From Mesorhizobium sp. CA8 (GTDB lineage: Bacteria > Pseudomonadota > Alphaproteobacteria > Rhizobiales > Rhizobiaceae), in the NCBI RefSeq assembly GCF_020164955.1, contig NZ_JAIUHG010000001.1:124001-188000 (forward strand): a DNA stretch of 64,000 nt, given 5' to 3'. The position numbers and the translations under genes were made by a program. Below, piece after piece: positions 9,018-17,749 of this stretch (positions are counted from its first letter, which is position 1; every line of letters starts with the position of its first letter). The notes below the pieces were generated by a model. It was not told where the DNA came from. It saw nothing but the letters and a program-made list of their open reading frames with translations, and did not search any database.

Positions 9018-9985
9018 GTCATTGCCCCGTCGGCGGTCCGAGCCGGAAACGGCTCGATCGCGATGGCTGAGAGTTCGATCGCCTTGAAATGCTGTCGGCG
9101 AACATGCCGCCACAGCGTTTTCTTCAGTCGATACACCTGTCTGAATGCATTTAGCCGTTGGGCGTAATGCAGCATCATGCGCAGGCCTATGGCAGTCTTC
9201 GATCGCCAAAGGCGCCCCTTTCTGTCCACGGCCTCATAGGAGATCGGATAAAATTCATCCAGGCCAAATCTGGCCTTCAACTGCGCGTATTCCGCCTGGG
9301 GTGTAAGGCCTTTTTCCAACATCGTTCGGGCAAGCGCGCTTCCGACAGGGCGCGTGTGACGAATCGACAAATCATCGAACACGGCGGACTTGCGTCGGTT
9401 GTCCGGCGCCAGGCGCGTCCAAATCGAATCAAGGCCGAAGCCGCTCATTGAATGTTCGAAGAGCGGCAGCACCTTGACCAGCACGTCGGCTCTGATGCAG
9501 GGAGCCATAATCTCGATCTTGTCCACGAAGCGGAACTCGAAGCTGTCGCAACGCATGAATGGCAGATGCGAAAAATAGCTGTCGAGCGTCAGAGAGGGTT
9601 GGCCGACATCAAGGCCGAGCCGGCGCATATTCGCAAATATGGCCTCGATTGTTCTTCGATCTGCATCGAGATCATCGTCCGGAAGCCAGAAATACCGATA
9701 GCGCTGGAGCAGGTCCGGCTGCTGATTGAACAGCGCGAAAAGGCCGTCAAACTTGCCGCCTTTCCGATCCACTCGTCTTTCGTAAGGCAGTCTGAAGGCC
9801 GATGGATCGGATCCGTAGTAACTGACGATCAGGTCGAAGTCACATCCAGGCTCGTCCGCGCCCCAACCACGATGCAGGGAATGGTCGCCGGCTCTGACGA
9901 TCACGAGATTGCGGTGGCTGGTCGGCTGCGGAGATCTGCTGGTGGAGTTCATGCTTCGGTGGGCTGCTTTGCTGTCTCGCGGCAC
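9011..9985 (-). CDS. DUF707-family glycosyltransferase-like protein
   Basis: A protein of about 324 residues (or 313 from an ATG at 9952) with the DUF707 pattern: RNLVIVRAGDHSLHRGW near the N-terminus, FDLIVSYYG, then WLPDDDLDAD, a DxD-type acidic cluster like metal-binding sites in GT-A enzymes. It sits upstream of glf with a 7-base overlap, so the pair is probably co-translated, perhaps to add a galactofuranose-containing sugar. The enzymatic role is inferred; the family has no well-established activity. Confidence 0.8.
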   Translation of the reverse strand: MPRDSKAAHRSMNSTSRSPQPTSHRNLVIVRAGDHSLHRGWGADEPGCDFDLIVSYYGSDPSAFRLPYERRVDRKGGKFDGLFALFNQQPDLLQRYRYFWLPDDDLDADRRTIEAIFANMRRLGLDVGQPSLTLDSYFSHLPFMRCDSFEFRFVDKIEIMAPCIRADVLVKVLPLFEHSMSGFGLDSIWTRLAPDNRRKSAVFDDLSIRHTRPVGSALARTMLEKGLTPQAEYAQLKARFGLDEFYPISYEAVDRKGRLWRSKTAIGLRMMLHYAQRLNAFRQVYRLKKTLWRHVRRQHFKAIELSAIAIEPFPARTADGAMTC

Positions 9986-10110
9986 TTACACCAAAGTTGC
10001 TCGCTTCAGAAGGTTCGAATGCTTGGCACGCTTGCCGCGAGATCGGCGGCCGGTTATCGACTGACGGATAGTTCGCATTTGCGCAAAACGTCCCGTCAGG
10101 ATGGCTATCC

Positions 10111-11040
10111 ATGAAGCTGATCGTTGTTACTCCGGCCGGACGTGAGAAATATCTTGGCGTGCTTAGCCACTATGTCCTGAAGAGTTCTCATGTGCACGAA
10201 TGGCATCTGTGGGACAACTGCCGCAACGAGCAGGATCGGGCCTATCTCAGGCAATTGGCGAGCGCCGATTCGCGGACCAAAATCATGACGTTGCCCGGGG
10301 CCAAAGGAAAAAACGACGCCATCGGACTTTTTTTCCGTTTCTGCGACGATCCGGATGCTTTCTATCTGAGGCTGGACGATGACATCGTGTTCCTTGAGGA
10401 CGGTTTTTTCGAAAAGTACATGGAACGGGTGCTGACCGAGCGGGGCTCGGCCCTATGGTATGCGCCGCTCATCATCAACAACGCCATCTGCAACACATTC
10501 ATCAAATACCTCTCGGCGGTTCAGATCGAAGGGCCGCTGACCTGCCAGGCGATGTGCCCATTCTCATGGTCTCATCCAACGTTCCCGCTCGCGATGCATC
10601 CGGTGCTGATCGAGGCGGTGCGCACCGGCCGGCTGGGCGATTTCCGGGTGCCCGACTGCGAAGTCAAGGCGTCGCGTTTTTCCATCAACGCGATCGGCTT
10701 TTTCGGTTCGGAGATCGTTGAACTGGGCGACCTTTTTCACCCGCTGGGAGACGAAGAAGAGTGGTTTTCCGCCGTCCTGCCCGTCAAGCTCGGACGGCCG
10801 GGCAAGGTTTTCGGCGATCTGATCGCGGCGCACTTTTCCTTCTACCCCCAAGAGAAGGCGCTTCTCGGCACTACGATCCTCGAGGATTATTACGATCTCG
10901 CCGGGCTGCCGGCGCCTGTCTACAAGAAGACGGTGGTGCGGTTGAAGGATCGGCTGAGGCCATGGAAGAAGTACCGCAATGGAACGCCGCCGAAATATAC
11001 GATCACGCTCCCGAAAGATAGGGCTGATCCAAAACGGTGA
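10111..11040 (+). CDS. Glycosyltransferase-like protein
   Basis: A 309-residue protein diverging from the glf/DUF707 pair. Its N-terminal half resembles a GT-A fold: MKLIVVTPAGREKYL, then FYLRLDDDIVFLEDGFFE with an LDDD metal-binding cluster near residue 90. No signal peptide or membrane span is visible, so it is cytoplasmic. Context suggests it extends the same surface glycan. Donor and acceptor cannot be read from the sequence. Confidence 0.7.
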   Translation: MKLIVVTPAGREKYLGVLSHYVLKSSHVHEWHLWDNCRNEQDRAYLRQLASADSRTKIMTLPGAKGKNDAIGLFFRFCDDPDAFYLRLDDDIVFLEDGFFEKYMERVLTERGSALWYAPLIINNAICNTFIKYLSAVQIEGPLTCQAMCPFSWSHPTFPLAMHPVLIEAVRTGRLGDFRVPDCEVKASRFSINAIGFFGSEIVELGDLFHPLGDEEEWFSAVLPVKLGRPGKVFGDLIAAHFSFYPQEKALLGTTILEDYYDLAGLPAPVYKKTVVRLKDRLRPWKKYRNGTPPKYTITLPKDRADPKR

Positions 11041-11108
11041 CACGGCGGCGTCGAAAGATGCTTGTTCCCATCGGAAGGCTGGACCGCATCGTCCGCCGTC
11101 GGTGTTCC

Positions 11109-11864
11109 TCACCTTTGCAGGTGGCACCCGGCCTTGCGCTTGCCCGCGACATACTCGTCGATGAGTTGCCGGTAGCGCACCTTGCCGAAGCTCGGAAAAT
11201 GACCGCCATGCACGACCGAGACGTCAAGCTCGCGCATGGCAAGCAGCGTCTCGACATAGTCGCCGATGTCTGAGTGGTAGACATCGTCGATCAGCGGCCC
11301 GTCATAAACGATGTCGCCCGACAGCAGGATACCGGTCTTCCTCTCATAAAGCGCGATGCCGCCGGGCGAATGTCCAGGCGTGTGGATCACCTCGAAGGCG
11401 CGGTCGCCGAGATCGACGACATCGCCGTGCTCGAGCAGCCGGCCTGCCGGCGCGGGCAGGATGCGGTAGCGCGCCGTATCCCAGCCTTCCGGCGCGCCGT
11501 CGAACATCTCCTCATTGGCATAGCGGTCCGCCACCGTCCATTCGTTGCGCGGATCGGCCAGGATTGCCGCTTCGGCCGAATGCACGCAGCGCTCCGGGAA
11601 TTCGTGATGGCAGCCGATATGGTCGAAATGCGTGTGGCTGGCCACGCAAGTAAGCTTGCGCTCGCTCACCAGCGGCACATGGCGCCTCAGGCTGAAATGG
11701 CCAAGGCCAGTGTCGAACAGCAGATCGCGGTCGCGCCCGCGCACATGCCAGATATTGCAGCGGAAGAACGGTTTTATCCACGGCTCATGGATGAGCGTGA
11801 TGTCGTCGCCCATGCGGATGGTTTCGTACCAGTCCGGAGCCTCGATGACCGGAAGCGTGCCCAT
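11109..11864 (-). CDS. MBL-fold metallo-hydrolase
   Basis: A 251-residue metallo-beta-lactamase-fold hydrolase binding two metals. The hallmark THFDHIG lies near residue 96, with further ligands in HTPGHSPGG, SGDIVYDGP and VVHGGHF. It is last in the transporter operon, three bases after the ATPase stop. The family includes lactonases and thioesterases; the substrate may be related to the transported compound, but this is inference. Confidence 0.88.
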   Translation of the reverse strand: MGTLPVIEAPDWYETIRMGDDITLIHEPWIKPFFRCNIWHVRGRDRDLLFDTGLGHFSLRRHVPLVSERKLTCVASHTHFDHIGCHHEFPERCVHSAEAAILADPRNEWTVADRYANEEMFDGAPEGWDTARYRILPAPAGRLLEHGDVVDLGDRAFEVIHTPGHSPGGIALYERKTGILLSGDIVYDGPLIDDVYHSDIGDYVETLLAMRELDVSVVHGGHFPSFGKVRYRQLIDEYVAGKRKAGCHLQR

Positions 11865-11867
11865 GGA

Positions 11868-12932
11868 TCAGTCCGCCAATAAGATGATGTCTTGAGCCTG
11901 GCATGAAACCGGGATCGTGTCGCCTGCCTGAATGGCAGCGGAAGCGGGCGCCTTCGCGATAAATTGCAGTGCAGGATCCAGCGTCGAGGTGGCCAGCACG
12001 CGCTTGAAACTACCCTGGAAGACGACATCGCCGACCTTGGCCATGCCCAGCGTGACATTGCCTTTCGCTTCGCCAAAAAACAGGTGCTCGGGTCGGATGG
12101 CGAGCGCGACCGTGGCATCGGCAGGCGAGACACCGGGCAGTGAAATCGGCCCGAGCGCCGTCATGGCCGTGACGGTCCCATTCTTCGCCTCGGTAACGGT
12201 GCCGACAAGGATCGTGCTTTCGCCCATGAAGGTGGCGGAAAAGCGCGTCGCCGGCCGCGCATAGACCCGCTCGGGCGGGCCTTCGTCCTCGATCCGGCCC
12301 TCATTCATCACCACGCAATGGTCGGCCAGCGCCATCGCTTCTTCCTGGTCGTGCGTGACATGGATAAAGGCGGTGCCGACGCGCTTCTGGATCGCCTTCA
12401 GCTCGTCCTGCATCTGCCGGCGCAGCTTGAGATCGAGCGCACCGAGCGGCTCGTCGAGCAAAAGCACCGCGGGCTCGATCACCAGCGCGCGGGCCAGCGC
12501 TACGCGCTGCCGCTGGCCGCCGGAGAGCTGATGCGGCTTCTTGTCGAAGGCGGCCGCCAGCCCGACAAGCGCCAGTGCCTCGCGCGCCTTCGCCGCCCGG
12601 GTCGCGCCGTCAACGCCCTGCATGCGCAGCCCGAAGCCGACATTGCCGCCGACGCTCATATGCGGAAACAGCGCGTAGTCCTGGAACACGGTGGTCGTCG
12701 GACGCTTGGCCGGCGGCAGTGCGGTGCAATCCGCGCCGCGGATGAACACCTTGCCCTCGCTGGGCGTGACGAAGCCGCCGAGAATCGAAAGCAGCGTGGT
12801 CTTGCCGGAGCCGGACGGCCCGAGCAGGATCGTATAGCTGCCGGGCTCGATGGCGAGCGAGACGCTCTTCAGCACCGCCAGCTGACCGAAGCGGTGCGAG
12901 ACGCTGCGGATGTCGACCAAAGGCGCGCTCAT
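11868..12932 (-). CDS. ABC transporter ATPase, polyamine type (PotA-like)
   Basis: Energises import through the two permeases upstream in the operon. 354 residues: Walker A GPSGSGKTT, Q-loop FQDYALFPHM, signature LSGGQRQR, Walker B LLLDEP, switch His in VTHDQEEA, then a C-terminal TOBE domain with AIRPEHLFF. The start at 12932 begins MSAPLVDIRSV and overlaps the permease stop by four bases; the open frame to 13196 is not coding. The PotA/FbpC type fits spermidine, putrescine or a related amine. Confidence 0.93.
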   Translation of the reverse strand: MSAPLVDIRSVSHRFGQLAVLKSVSLAIEPGSYTILLGPSGSGKTTLLSILGGFVTPSEGKVFIRGADCTALPPAKRPTTTVFQDYALFPHMSVGGNVGFGLRMQGVDGATRAAKAREALALVGLAAAFDKKPHQLSGGQRQRVALARALVIEPAVLLLDEPLGALDLKLRRQMQDELKAIQKRVGTAFIHVTHDQEEAMALADHCVVMNEGRIEDEGPPERVYARPATRFSATFMGESTILVGTVTEAKNGTVTAMTALGPISLPGVSPADATVALAIRPEHLFFGEAKGNVTLGMAKVGDVVFQGSFKRVLATSTLDPALQFIAKAPASAAIQAGDTIPVSCQAQDIILLAD

Positions 12933-13711
12933 GCCGGCTTTCTCCGCAACAGCGTCAGTTCGAAAAACACCACCAGGACGATGGAGACGGCAAAGACCAG
13001 CGAGCCGACGGCATTGGTCTTGGGGTTGAGGCCGGAACGCAGAAGGTTCCAGATCTCCACCGGCAGCGTCGTTTCGAAGCGGGTGAGCAGGAAGGAGATA
13101 ACGAACTCGTCCCAGGAGAAGGTCATCGACAGGAAGAAGCCGGCGAAGATCGCCGGCGCCATCACCGGCACGGCGATCATGAGCAGCACCTTCCACTCGG
13201 CGGCGCCGAGGTCGCGCGCGGCGCGTTCGATGTTGATCTGGTGGTCGCCCATCTGGCTGTAGATGATGGCGAAGCAGAGCGGCAGGTTGATCACGACATG
13301 GCCGATGCCGGCCGCGAGCAGCGATTTCGGCACGCCGGCCCAGTTGAACAGCACCAGCAGACCCATACCGATGATGAGATAGCTGACAGTGAGCGGCAGC
13401 GTGATCAGGCCGCGCAGTATGGCCGAGCCCGGCAGCACGAATCGCGCGAACCCCCAGGCTGAGAGGAAGCCGAGCGTGACCGAAACGAGCGAGGAGAGCA
13501 CCGCCACCAGCAGCGAATTGAGGAGCGCCGAGGTAAGCCGCGCGTCGGAGAGCACCGCCTGATACCAGCGCAGCGACGGGCCGGTGAAGGGCGGGATCGG
13601 GAAGGAGGTCGCCTGCAGCGAGAACAGCACCAGCACGACCACCGGCAGGAAGATGAAGCCGTAGATGGCGATGGCGTAGACCCAGGCGGCGAGGCGAACG
13701 GCGGCGCGCAT
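12929..13711 (-). CDS. ABC permease, PotC-like
   Basis: The inner-membrane subunit of the polyamine-type importer, 260 residues with about six hydrophobic helices. The EAA-loop region lies around ERAARDLGAAEWKVL, where the ATPase docks. The start at 13711 leaves a two-base gap after the first permease; the frame open to 14020 is a shadow. Its stop overlaps the ATPase start (ATGA), so the four transporter genes form one tightly coupled operon. Confidence 0.92.
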   Translation of the reverse strand: MRAAVRLAAWVYAIAIYGFIFLPVVVLVLFSLQATSFPIPPFTGPSLRWYQAVLSDARLTSALLNSLLVAVLSSLVSVTLGFLSAWGFARFVLPGSAILRGLITLPLTVSYLIIGMGLLVLFNWAGVPKSLLAAGIGHVVINLPLCFAIIYSQMGDHQINIERAARDLGAAEWKVLLMIAVPVMAPAIFAGFFLSMTFSWDEFVISFLLTRFETTLPVEIWNLLRSGLNPKTNAVGSLVFAVSIVLVVFFELTLLRRKPA

Positions 13712-13713
13712 GG

Positions 13714-14559
13714 TCAGGCCCGCTCGATCTTCAGCCAGCGTGCGCAGGCGAGATAGGCGATGGTCACAACAGCCATCAGGATGATCGACAGCGCGGACGC
13801 CAGCGGAAAATCGCCGCGGCGGCCGATCTGCATCATGACGAGCTGCGGCATGACCAGCTCGTTGTTGCCGCCGAGGATCTGCGGCGTGATGTAGTCGCCG
13901 ATGCAGAGCACGAAGGTGAGGAAGGCGCCGACCATGATGCCGGGCAAGGTGAGCGGCAGCACGACATGCAGGAAGGTGCGCACCGGCCCGGCGCCCAGAT
14001 CGGCGGCAGCCTTGCGGCAACTCGGGCTGAGCTGCTTCAAATTGGCGAAGATCGTCAGCGTCAACAGCATGACGAAGAAATGCACGAAGCCGGTGACGGT
14101 GGCGAAACGCGTATTGGCAAGCTGCAGCGGCTCGCCGATCAGGCCGATGCCGGTCAGCGCCCGGTTGATGACGCCGTTTTGCGCCAGCACCAGCAGCCAG
14201 GAATAGGAGCGCACGACATGGGAGGTCCAGAACGGCAGCACGGCCAGCATCAGCGCCAGCCGCTGCCAGCGTTCGGGCACCATCTCGGCAAGGATCCAGG
14301 CAAAGGGATAGGCAAGCAGGATCGAGATGACGGTGACGATCGCCGTCACCTCCAGCGAGTTCACCATTGCCCGCCAGTAGGACGGATCGGTGAAGAACTG
14401 GCTGTAATTGGCTAAAGTGAAGCCGCCGCCTTCATGCGCCGTGAGGCTGGAAAACCCCATGGCGATGAAGGGCAGCACGAAGAACGCACATGTCCATGCC
14501 AGCGCCGGCGTGACCAGCGCCCAGGGCAGGGCACGCGAATTGTTTCCCGCGAATGCCAT
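13714..14559 (-). CDS. ABC permease, PotB-like
   Basis: The first inner-membrane subunit of the importer, 281 residues with about six helices. The EAA-like loop is CRKAAADLGAGPVRTFLHV, followed by LPLTLPGIMVG. The start at 14559 (MAFAGNNSRAL) lies eight bases after the binding-protein stop; the open frame to 14928 is not coding. It pairs with the PotC-like permease two bases downstream. Confidence 0.92.
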   Translation of the reverse strand: MAFAGNNSRALPWALVTPALAWTCAFFVLPFIAMGFSSLTAHEGGGFTLANYSQFFTDPSYWRAMVNSLEVTAIVTVISILLAYPFAWILAEMVPERWQRLALMLAVLPFWTSHVVRSYSWLLVLAQNGVINRALTGIGLIGEPLQLANTRFATVTGFVHFFVMLLTLTIFANLKQLSPSCRKAAADLGAGPVRTFLHVVLPLTLPGIMVGAFLTFVLCIGDYITPQILGGNNELVMPQLVMMQIGRRGDFPLASALSIILMAVVTIAYLACARWLKIERA

Positions 14560-14567
14560 CGGCCGAT

Positions 14568-15650
14568 TTACTGCGCCTGGAGCATCTCGGTCCACATGTC
14601 CTGCATCTTCTTGTCGAGAACGGCGTTCGGCGCCGGATAGGCTTGGGCGCGGGCGAGGAAGCCGGGCTGCTCGTCGAAGCGCAGGATCTTCTTCTGATCG
14701 TCGGTGAGCGCCGCCTTCTTGTTCGACGGCATCCCCCAATAGCAGGAAGAGGTCGCAAGCCGCGCCTGGCCCTCGGGGCTCAGAATGTACTGGATGAATT
14801 TCAGCGCCATGTCCTTGTTCTTGGAATCCTTGAACATGGCGAGCGACTGCGACCAGAGCACAGCACCCTCCTTCGGGATCGAGAAGTCGAGCGCCGGGTT
14901 TTCCTTGGCAAGGCCGGCCGTCACCCATTCGCCGCCGCCGACCAATATGTCGACCTCGCCGGTGGCGAGAGCGGTCTGGCTGGCCGTGACCTCGCCGACC
15001 AGCTTGGCGTTGGCCTTCATCTTGAGCAGTTCGGCCTTGAGGGCAGGCAGATCGGCCTCGGTGAGGTCGGCGGTCTTCTTGCCGATGGCCAGAGCGGCCA
15101 TGCCGATCACCGGCAGGTAATAGTCGTAGATCGCGATCTTGCCCTTGTATTTGTCGCTGGTGAGCGACACCAGCGACTGCATGTCGGCCGGGTCGACCTT
15201 GGTCTTGTTGAAGCCGATCGTGTTGTAGCCGAACTTTTCGGTGATGCCGTAGCGCTTACCGTTGACGACGGTCGACTTGTCCATCTTCACTTCGGGAAAC
15301 AGGTCGACGAAGGGCAGCTTGTCCTCGGGCAGCGGCTCGAACAGGCCTTTCTCGACGCCGCGGGGCACGTCGACGGAATCGATCACCATCACGTCCCAGT
15401 CGCCGGGTTGCGACTGGTCGACGATGGCGAGCCCCGCGCCGGTGCCTTCGAATTCCTTGACGTTGACCTTGACGTTGTTGGCTTCCTCGAAGGGCTGCAG
15501 CAGGGCCGGGTCGGAATGGTCGCACCAGATCAGCGCGTTGAGATCGGCCGCCTGGGCGCCTCCGGCAGCGAGGAGCAGCGCCGCAGCCGCGCAAGCGGCT
15601 GAAAGATGAGACTTCAGGGTGGAAAGCGGATTCCGAATGTTGACGGTCAT
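14568..15650 (-). CDS. Periplasmic binding protein, PotD/PotF type
   Basis: Captures the substrate in the periplasm for the ABC importer. 360 residues: a signal peptide ending GAQAA-DL, then a type II periplasmic binding fold with LNALIWCDHSDPALLQPFEE, DVMVIDSVDVP and YGYNTIGFNK-like stretches typical of polyamine-binding proteins. It is first in the operon, and its promoter shares the intergenic space with the divergent TetR gene. The exact ligand is unknown. Confidence 0.9.
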   Translation of the reverse strand: MTVNIRNPLSTLKSHLSAACAAAALLLAAGGAQAADLNALIWCDHSDPALLQPFEEANNVKVNVKEFEGTGAGLAIVDQSQPGDWDVMVIDSVDVPRGVEKGLFEPLPEDKLPFVDLFPEVKMDKSTVVNGKRYGITEKFGYNTIGFNKTKVDPADMQSLVSLTSDKYKGKIAIYDYYLPVIGMAALAIGKKTADLTEADLPALKAELLKMKANAKLVGEVTASQTALATGEVDILVGGGEWVTAGLAKENPALDFSIPKEGAVLWSQSLAMFKDSKNKDMALKFIQYILSPEGQARLATSSCYWGMPSNKKAALTDDQKKILRFDEQPGFLARAQAYPAPNAVLDKKMQDMWTEMLQAQ

Positions 15651-15690
15651 CGAGTGTTCTCCCTGCCTTGCTGGCTTGTTGGAAGAAAAG

Positions 15691-15716
15691 TTGAACCAAT
15701 TCTAAAATTGAGTCAA
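15691..15716. promoter_or_regulatory. 26-bp palindrome, likely TetR operator
   Basis: TTGAACCAATT, spacer CTAA, AATTGAGTCAA: each 11-base arm matches the reverse complement of the other at 9 of 11 positions. It lies midway between the divergent TetR gene and the ABC operon, where a TetR dimer would repress both. The match to the regulator is inferred from position. Confidence 0.65.
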
Positions 15717-15743
15717 TTATGATTTTGTGGCAGAGAGGCCGAT

Positions 15744-16358
15744 ATGAGCGGATTGCGCGAACGGCAGAAGGCGGACCGGCACCGCCGCATCATCGATGCG
15801 GCAACCGCGCTGTTTCGCGAGGCCGGCTATGAAGGCGCCAAGATCGAGGCGATCGCGACGCAAGCCGAGGTCTCGATCGGCACCATCTACAATTACTACC
15901 AGAACAAGGGCGACATCCTCGGCGCCATCGTGTCGATGGAGGTCAACGAGGTGCTGAATGCCGGGCGAGGGGTGGTCGCCAACCCGCCCGCCAATGTCGG
16001 CGACGCGCTGGACACGCTGATCGGCATCTATATCGAGCACTCGCTGAATTATCTGAGCAAGGAGATGTGGCGCCAGGCAATGGCGATCTCGACGCAATTG
16101 CCCGACAGCCCCTTCGGCCAGGCCTACACCGCGCTCGACCGGGAATTGACCAAGCAGATCAGCGCGCTGATAGTCCGCCTGCAGGAACTCGGCCTTGTGC
16201 GCCCGGACATAGACGGCCCGGCGGTGGGCGAGCTGATCTTCAACAACATGAACATGATGTTCATCGAGTTCGTGAAGCGCGACGAGGCTAAGATACCGGA
16301 GCTGCGCGCGGCGATACGGCGGCAGAACAGGGTGCTGGTGGCGGCGGTCGGGGTGTGA
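15744..16358 (+). CDS. TetR-family transcriptional regulator
   Basis: A 204-residue regulator with an N-terminal TetR helix-turn-helix (RRIIDAATALFREAGY, then VSIGTIYNYYQNKGDIL) and an all-helical ligand domain. Divergent from the polyamine-type ABC operon with a 93-base gap containing a 26-bp palindrome, it probably represses that operon and itself until a ligand, perhaps the transported compound, binds. Confidence 0.92.
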   Translation: MSGLRERQKADRHRRIIDAATALFREAGYEGAKIEAIATQAEVSIGTIYNYYQNKGDILGAIVSMEVNEVLNAGRGVVANPPANVGDALDTLIGIYIEHSLNYLSKEMWRQAMAISTQLPDSPFGQAYTALDRELTKQISALIVRLQELGLVRPDIDGPAVGELIFNNMNMMFIEFVKRDEAKIPELRAAIRRQNRVLVAAVGV

Positions 16359-16386
16359 GTGCGAAAACGCTACCGCCGAAGTGCCC

Positions 16387-16587
16387 CTAACGGTCGATCA
16401 GCCATAGGATCGCCGAGACCACGACGCTGATCAGTATTCCCGTGGTGATGGGAACGTAGAGCCTGAAGTTCTCGCGCTCGATCAAGATATCACCAGGCAA
16501 CCTGCCAAGGCCGATCCGGGCCACCCAGGGCCACAGCAGACCTACGGCAACCATACCGAGACCAACGATGATCAGTGTTCGCGACAT
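16387..16587 (-). CDS. DUF2905 small membrane protein
   Basis: A 66-residue inner-membrane protein with two hydrophobic helices (LIIVGLGMVAVGLLWPW and PITTGILISVVVSAILWL) joined by the family motif GRLPGDILIERENF. The start at 16587 has AGGAT upstream; an ATG at 16611 adds eight residues. The family is widespread and of unknown function. Confidence 0.85.
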   Translation of the reverse strand: MSRTLIIVGLGMVAVGLLWPWVARIGLGRLPGDILIERENFRLYVPITTGILISVVVSAILWLIDR

Positions 16588-16764
16588 GGCGGCATCCTGC
16601 CGGAATAGCATCCTGCCGGAAATATAGAGCGACGGATCTTGCTGGCGGGGCTGCTTCCCCGCATCTGCGTCACGCCACTAGCGATCATAACAGGCGTGCT
16701 TAGCCGCGTGCGCTCGCGAACAGCGTTTGTTCGAAGGGGCAATGCGGTCGTCTCCGCTACAGGA

Positions 16765-16840
16765 TGGTGCCCCCGGCAGGGATCGAACCCGCGACCTTCG
16801 GTTTACAAAACCGCTGCTCTACCAGCTGAGCTACAAGGGC
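16765..16840 (-). tRNA. tRNA-Thr (TGT)
   Basis: A full cloverleaf on the minus strand: acceptor GCCCTTG pairs with CGGGGGC (two G-U pairs), D-arm AGCTCAGCTGGTAGAGC, anticodon loop TTTGTAA with TGT, T-loop GGTTCGATCC, and an encoded CCA. Confidence 0.97.
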
Positions 16841-16991
16841 ACGGCGCTCCGGTAGCACATTTCGTGCGCCAGTAAAGACAAAACTCCGTTTCGGGTTGCC
16901 AATGGATGCCGCCGCTTGGCCGGCATGCTGAAAAGCGGACCGCCGCTTCCTACATCTTTGTCAGGTGCAATCGCATCGAACGGGGTGCCGC

Positions 16992-17159
16992 ATGATCAGA
17001 TTTGTCATCATCCTGCCGCTCATCGTCGTGACCTGGCTTTTGCTGGTGAAAGCCGTCAGCGATCTGAAGAAGGCCAATATCGACTGGACCGGCGTCGCCA
17101 CCTTCGTCGGCTTCATCGTGCTGGCCTTCTGGCTGAGGCACATCATGGGGATGGGTTAG
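16992..17159 (+). CDS. Small two-helix membrane protein
   Basis: A 55-residue protein with two transmembrane helices (FVIILPLIVVTWLLLV and GVATFVGFIVLAFWL). The ATG at 16992 gives a compact product; an upstream ATG at 16965 adds nine polar residues. Function unknown. The stop codon touches an inverted-repeat element. Confidence 0.6.
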   Translation: MIRFVIILPLIVVTWLLLVKAVSDLKKANIDWTGVATFVGFIVLAFWLRHIMGMG

Positions 17160-17226
17160 CGAATAGGGAATAGCGGATAGGGTGGCCGGATCGCGAATTG
17201 TCCCTATTCGCTACCCGTATTCGCTG
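17159..17226. repeat. GAATAG-type inverted repeat
   Basis: GCGAATAGGGAATAGCGG on one side and CCCTATTCGCTACCC followed by GTATTCGC on the other form a long imperfect hairpin. A related element (GTGAATAGTGAATAG) lies at 23391-23456. Both touch stop codons of neighbouring genes. Confidence 0.65.
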
Positions 17227-17317
17227 TCGCAAAAAAATTTCGAACCTTTTTCCGGGCCGCAGCGACAGACGATCAAGAGGCGGATAGTTCGCCTCTCCAC
17301 CGAAACAGGAGATCGTC

Positions 17318-17629
17318 ATGTTCAAGCGCACCATCGTTTCCGGCCTCATCGCCACCACCGTCGCGGCCGGCTCGCTCGTCGGCACCGTCCAGCCTTCGGC
17401 CGCCCACGACCATCACCACCGCCGCGAGCTTGGCATCGGCATCGCCGCCGGCGTCGGCGGTTTCGTTCTCGGCAGCCTGCTTGCTCAGCAGCAGCCCCGC
17501 AGCGTCTATGTCGAAGACGACGGCTATGACTCGATCCACGTCCGCCGCTGCTACGCCCGCTACGCCAGCTATGACGAGCGCACCGACACTTATATGAGCT
17601 ACGACGGCCCGCGCTATTGCAGGCTCTAG
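17318..17629 (+). CDS. BA14K-family protein
   Basis: A 103-residue exported protein with a signal peptide ending PSAA-HD, a His-rich stretch, a Gly-rich hydrophobic segment (GIAAGVGGFVLGSLLA) and the C-terminal BA14K pattern HVRRCYARYASYDERTDTY...RYC. The family is named after a Brucella 14-kDa immunoreactive, lectin-like antigen and is typical of Rhizobiales, often in many copies. A terminator follows closely. Confidence 0.85.
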   Translation: MFKRTIVSGLIATTVAAGSLVGTVQPSAAHDHHHRRELGIGIAAGVGGFVLGSLLAQQQPRSVYVEDDGYDSIHVRRCYARYASYDERTDTYMSYDGPRYCRL

Positions 17630-17652
17630 GAGGGAGCTAACTCGACGGCCAG

Positions 17653-17682
17653 TAAAGAGGGGCTGCCCGCAGCCCCTCTTTT
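17653..17682 (+). terminator. Rho-independent terminator
   Basis: AAAGAGGGGCTGC-CC-GCAGCCCCTCTTTT: an uninterrupted stem of 13 bp with a T tail, about 25 bases after the BA14K stop. Confidence 0.9.
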
Positions 17683-17749
17683 GCGTCTGGGCACAAAGCA
17701 TCCCTGATTGGCGTGATTTGAACCGGACAATGTTCCCGCCTGCATCAGT

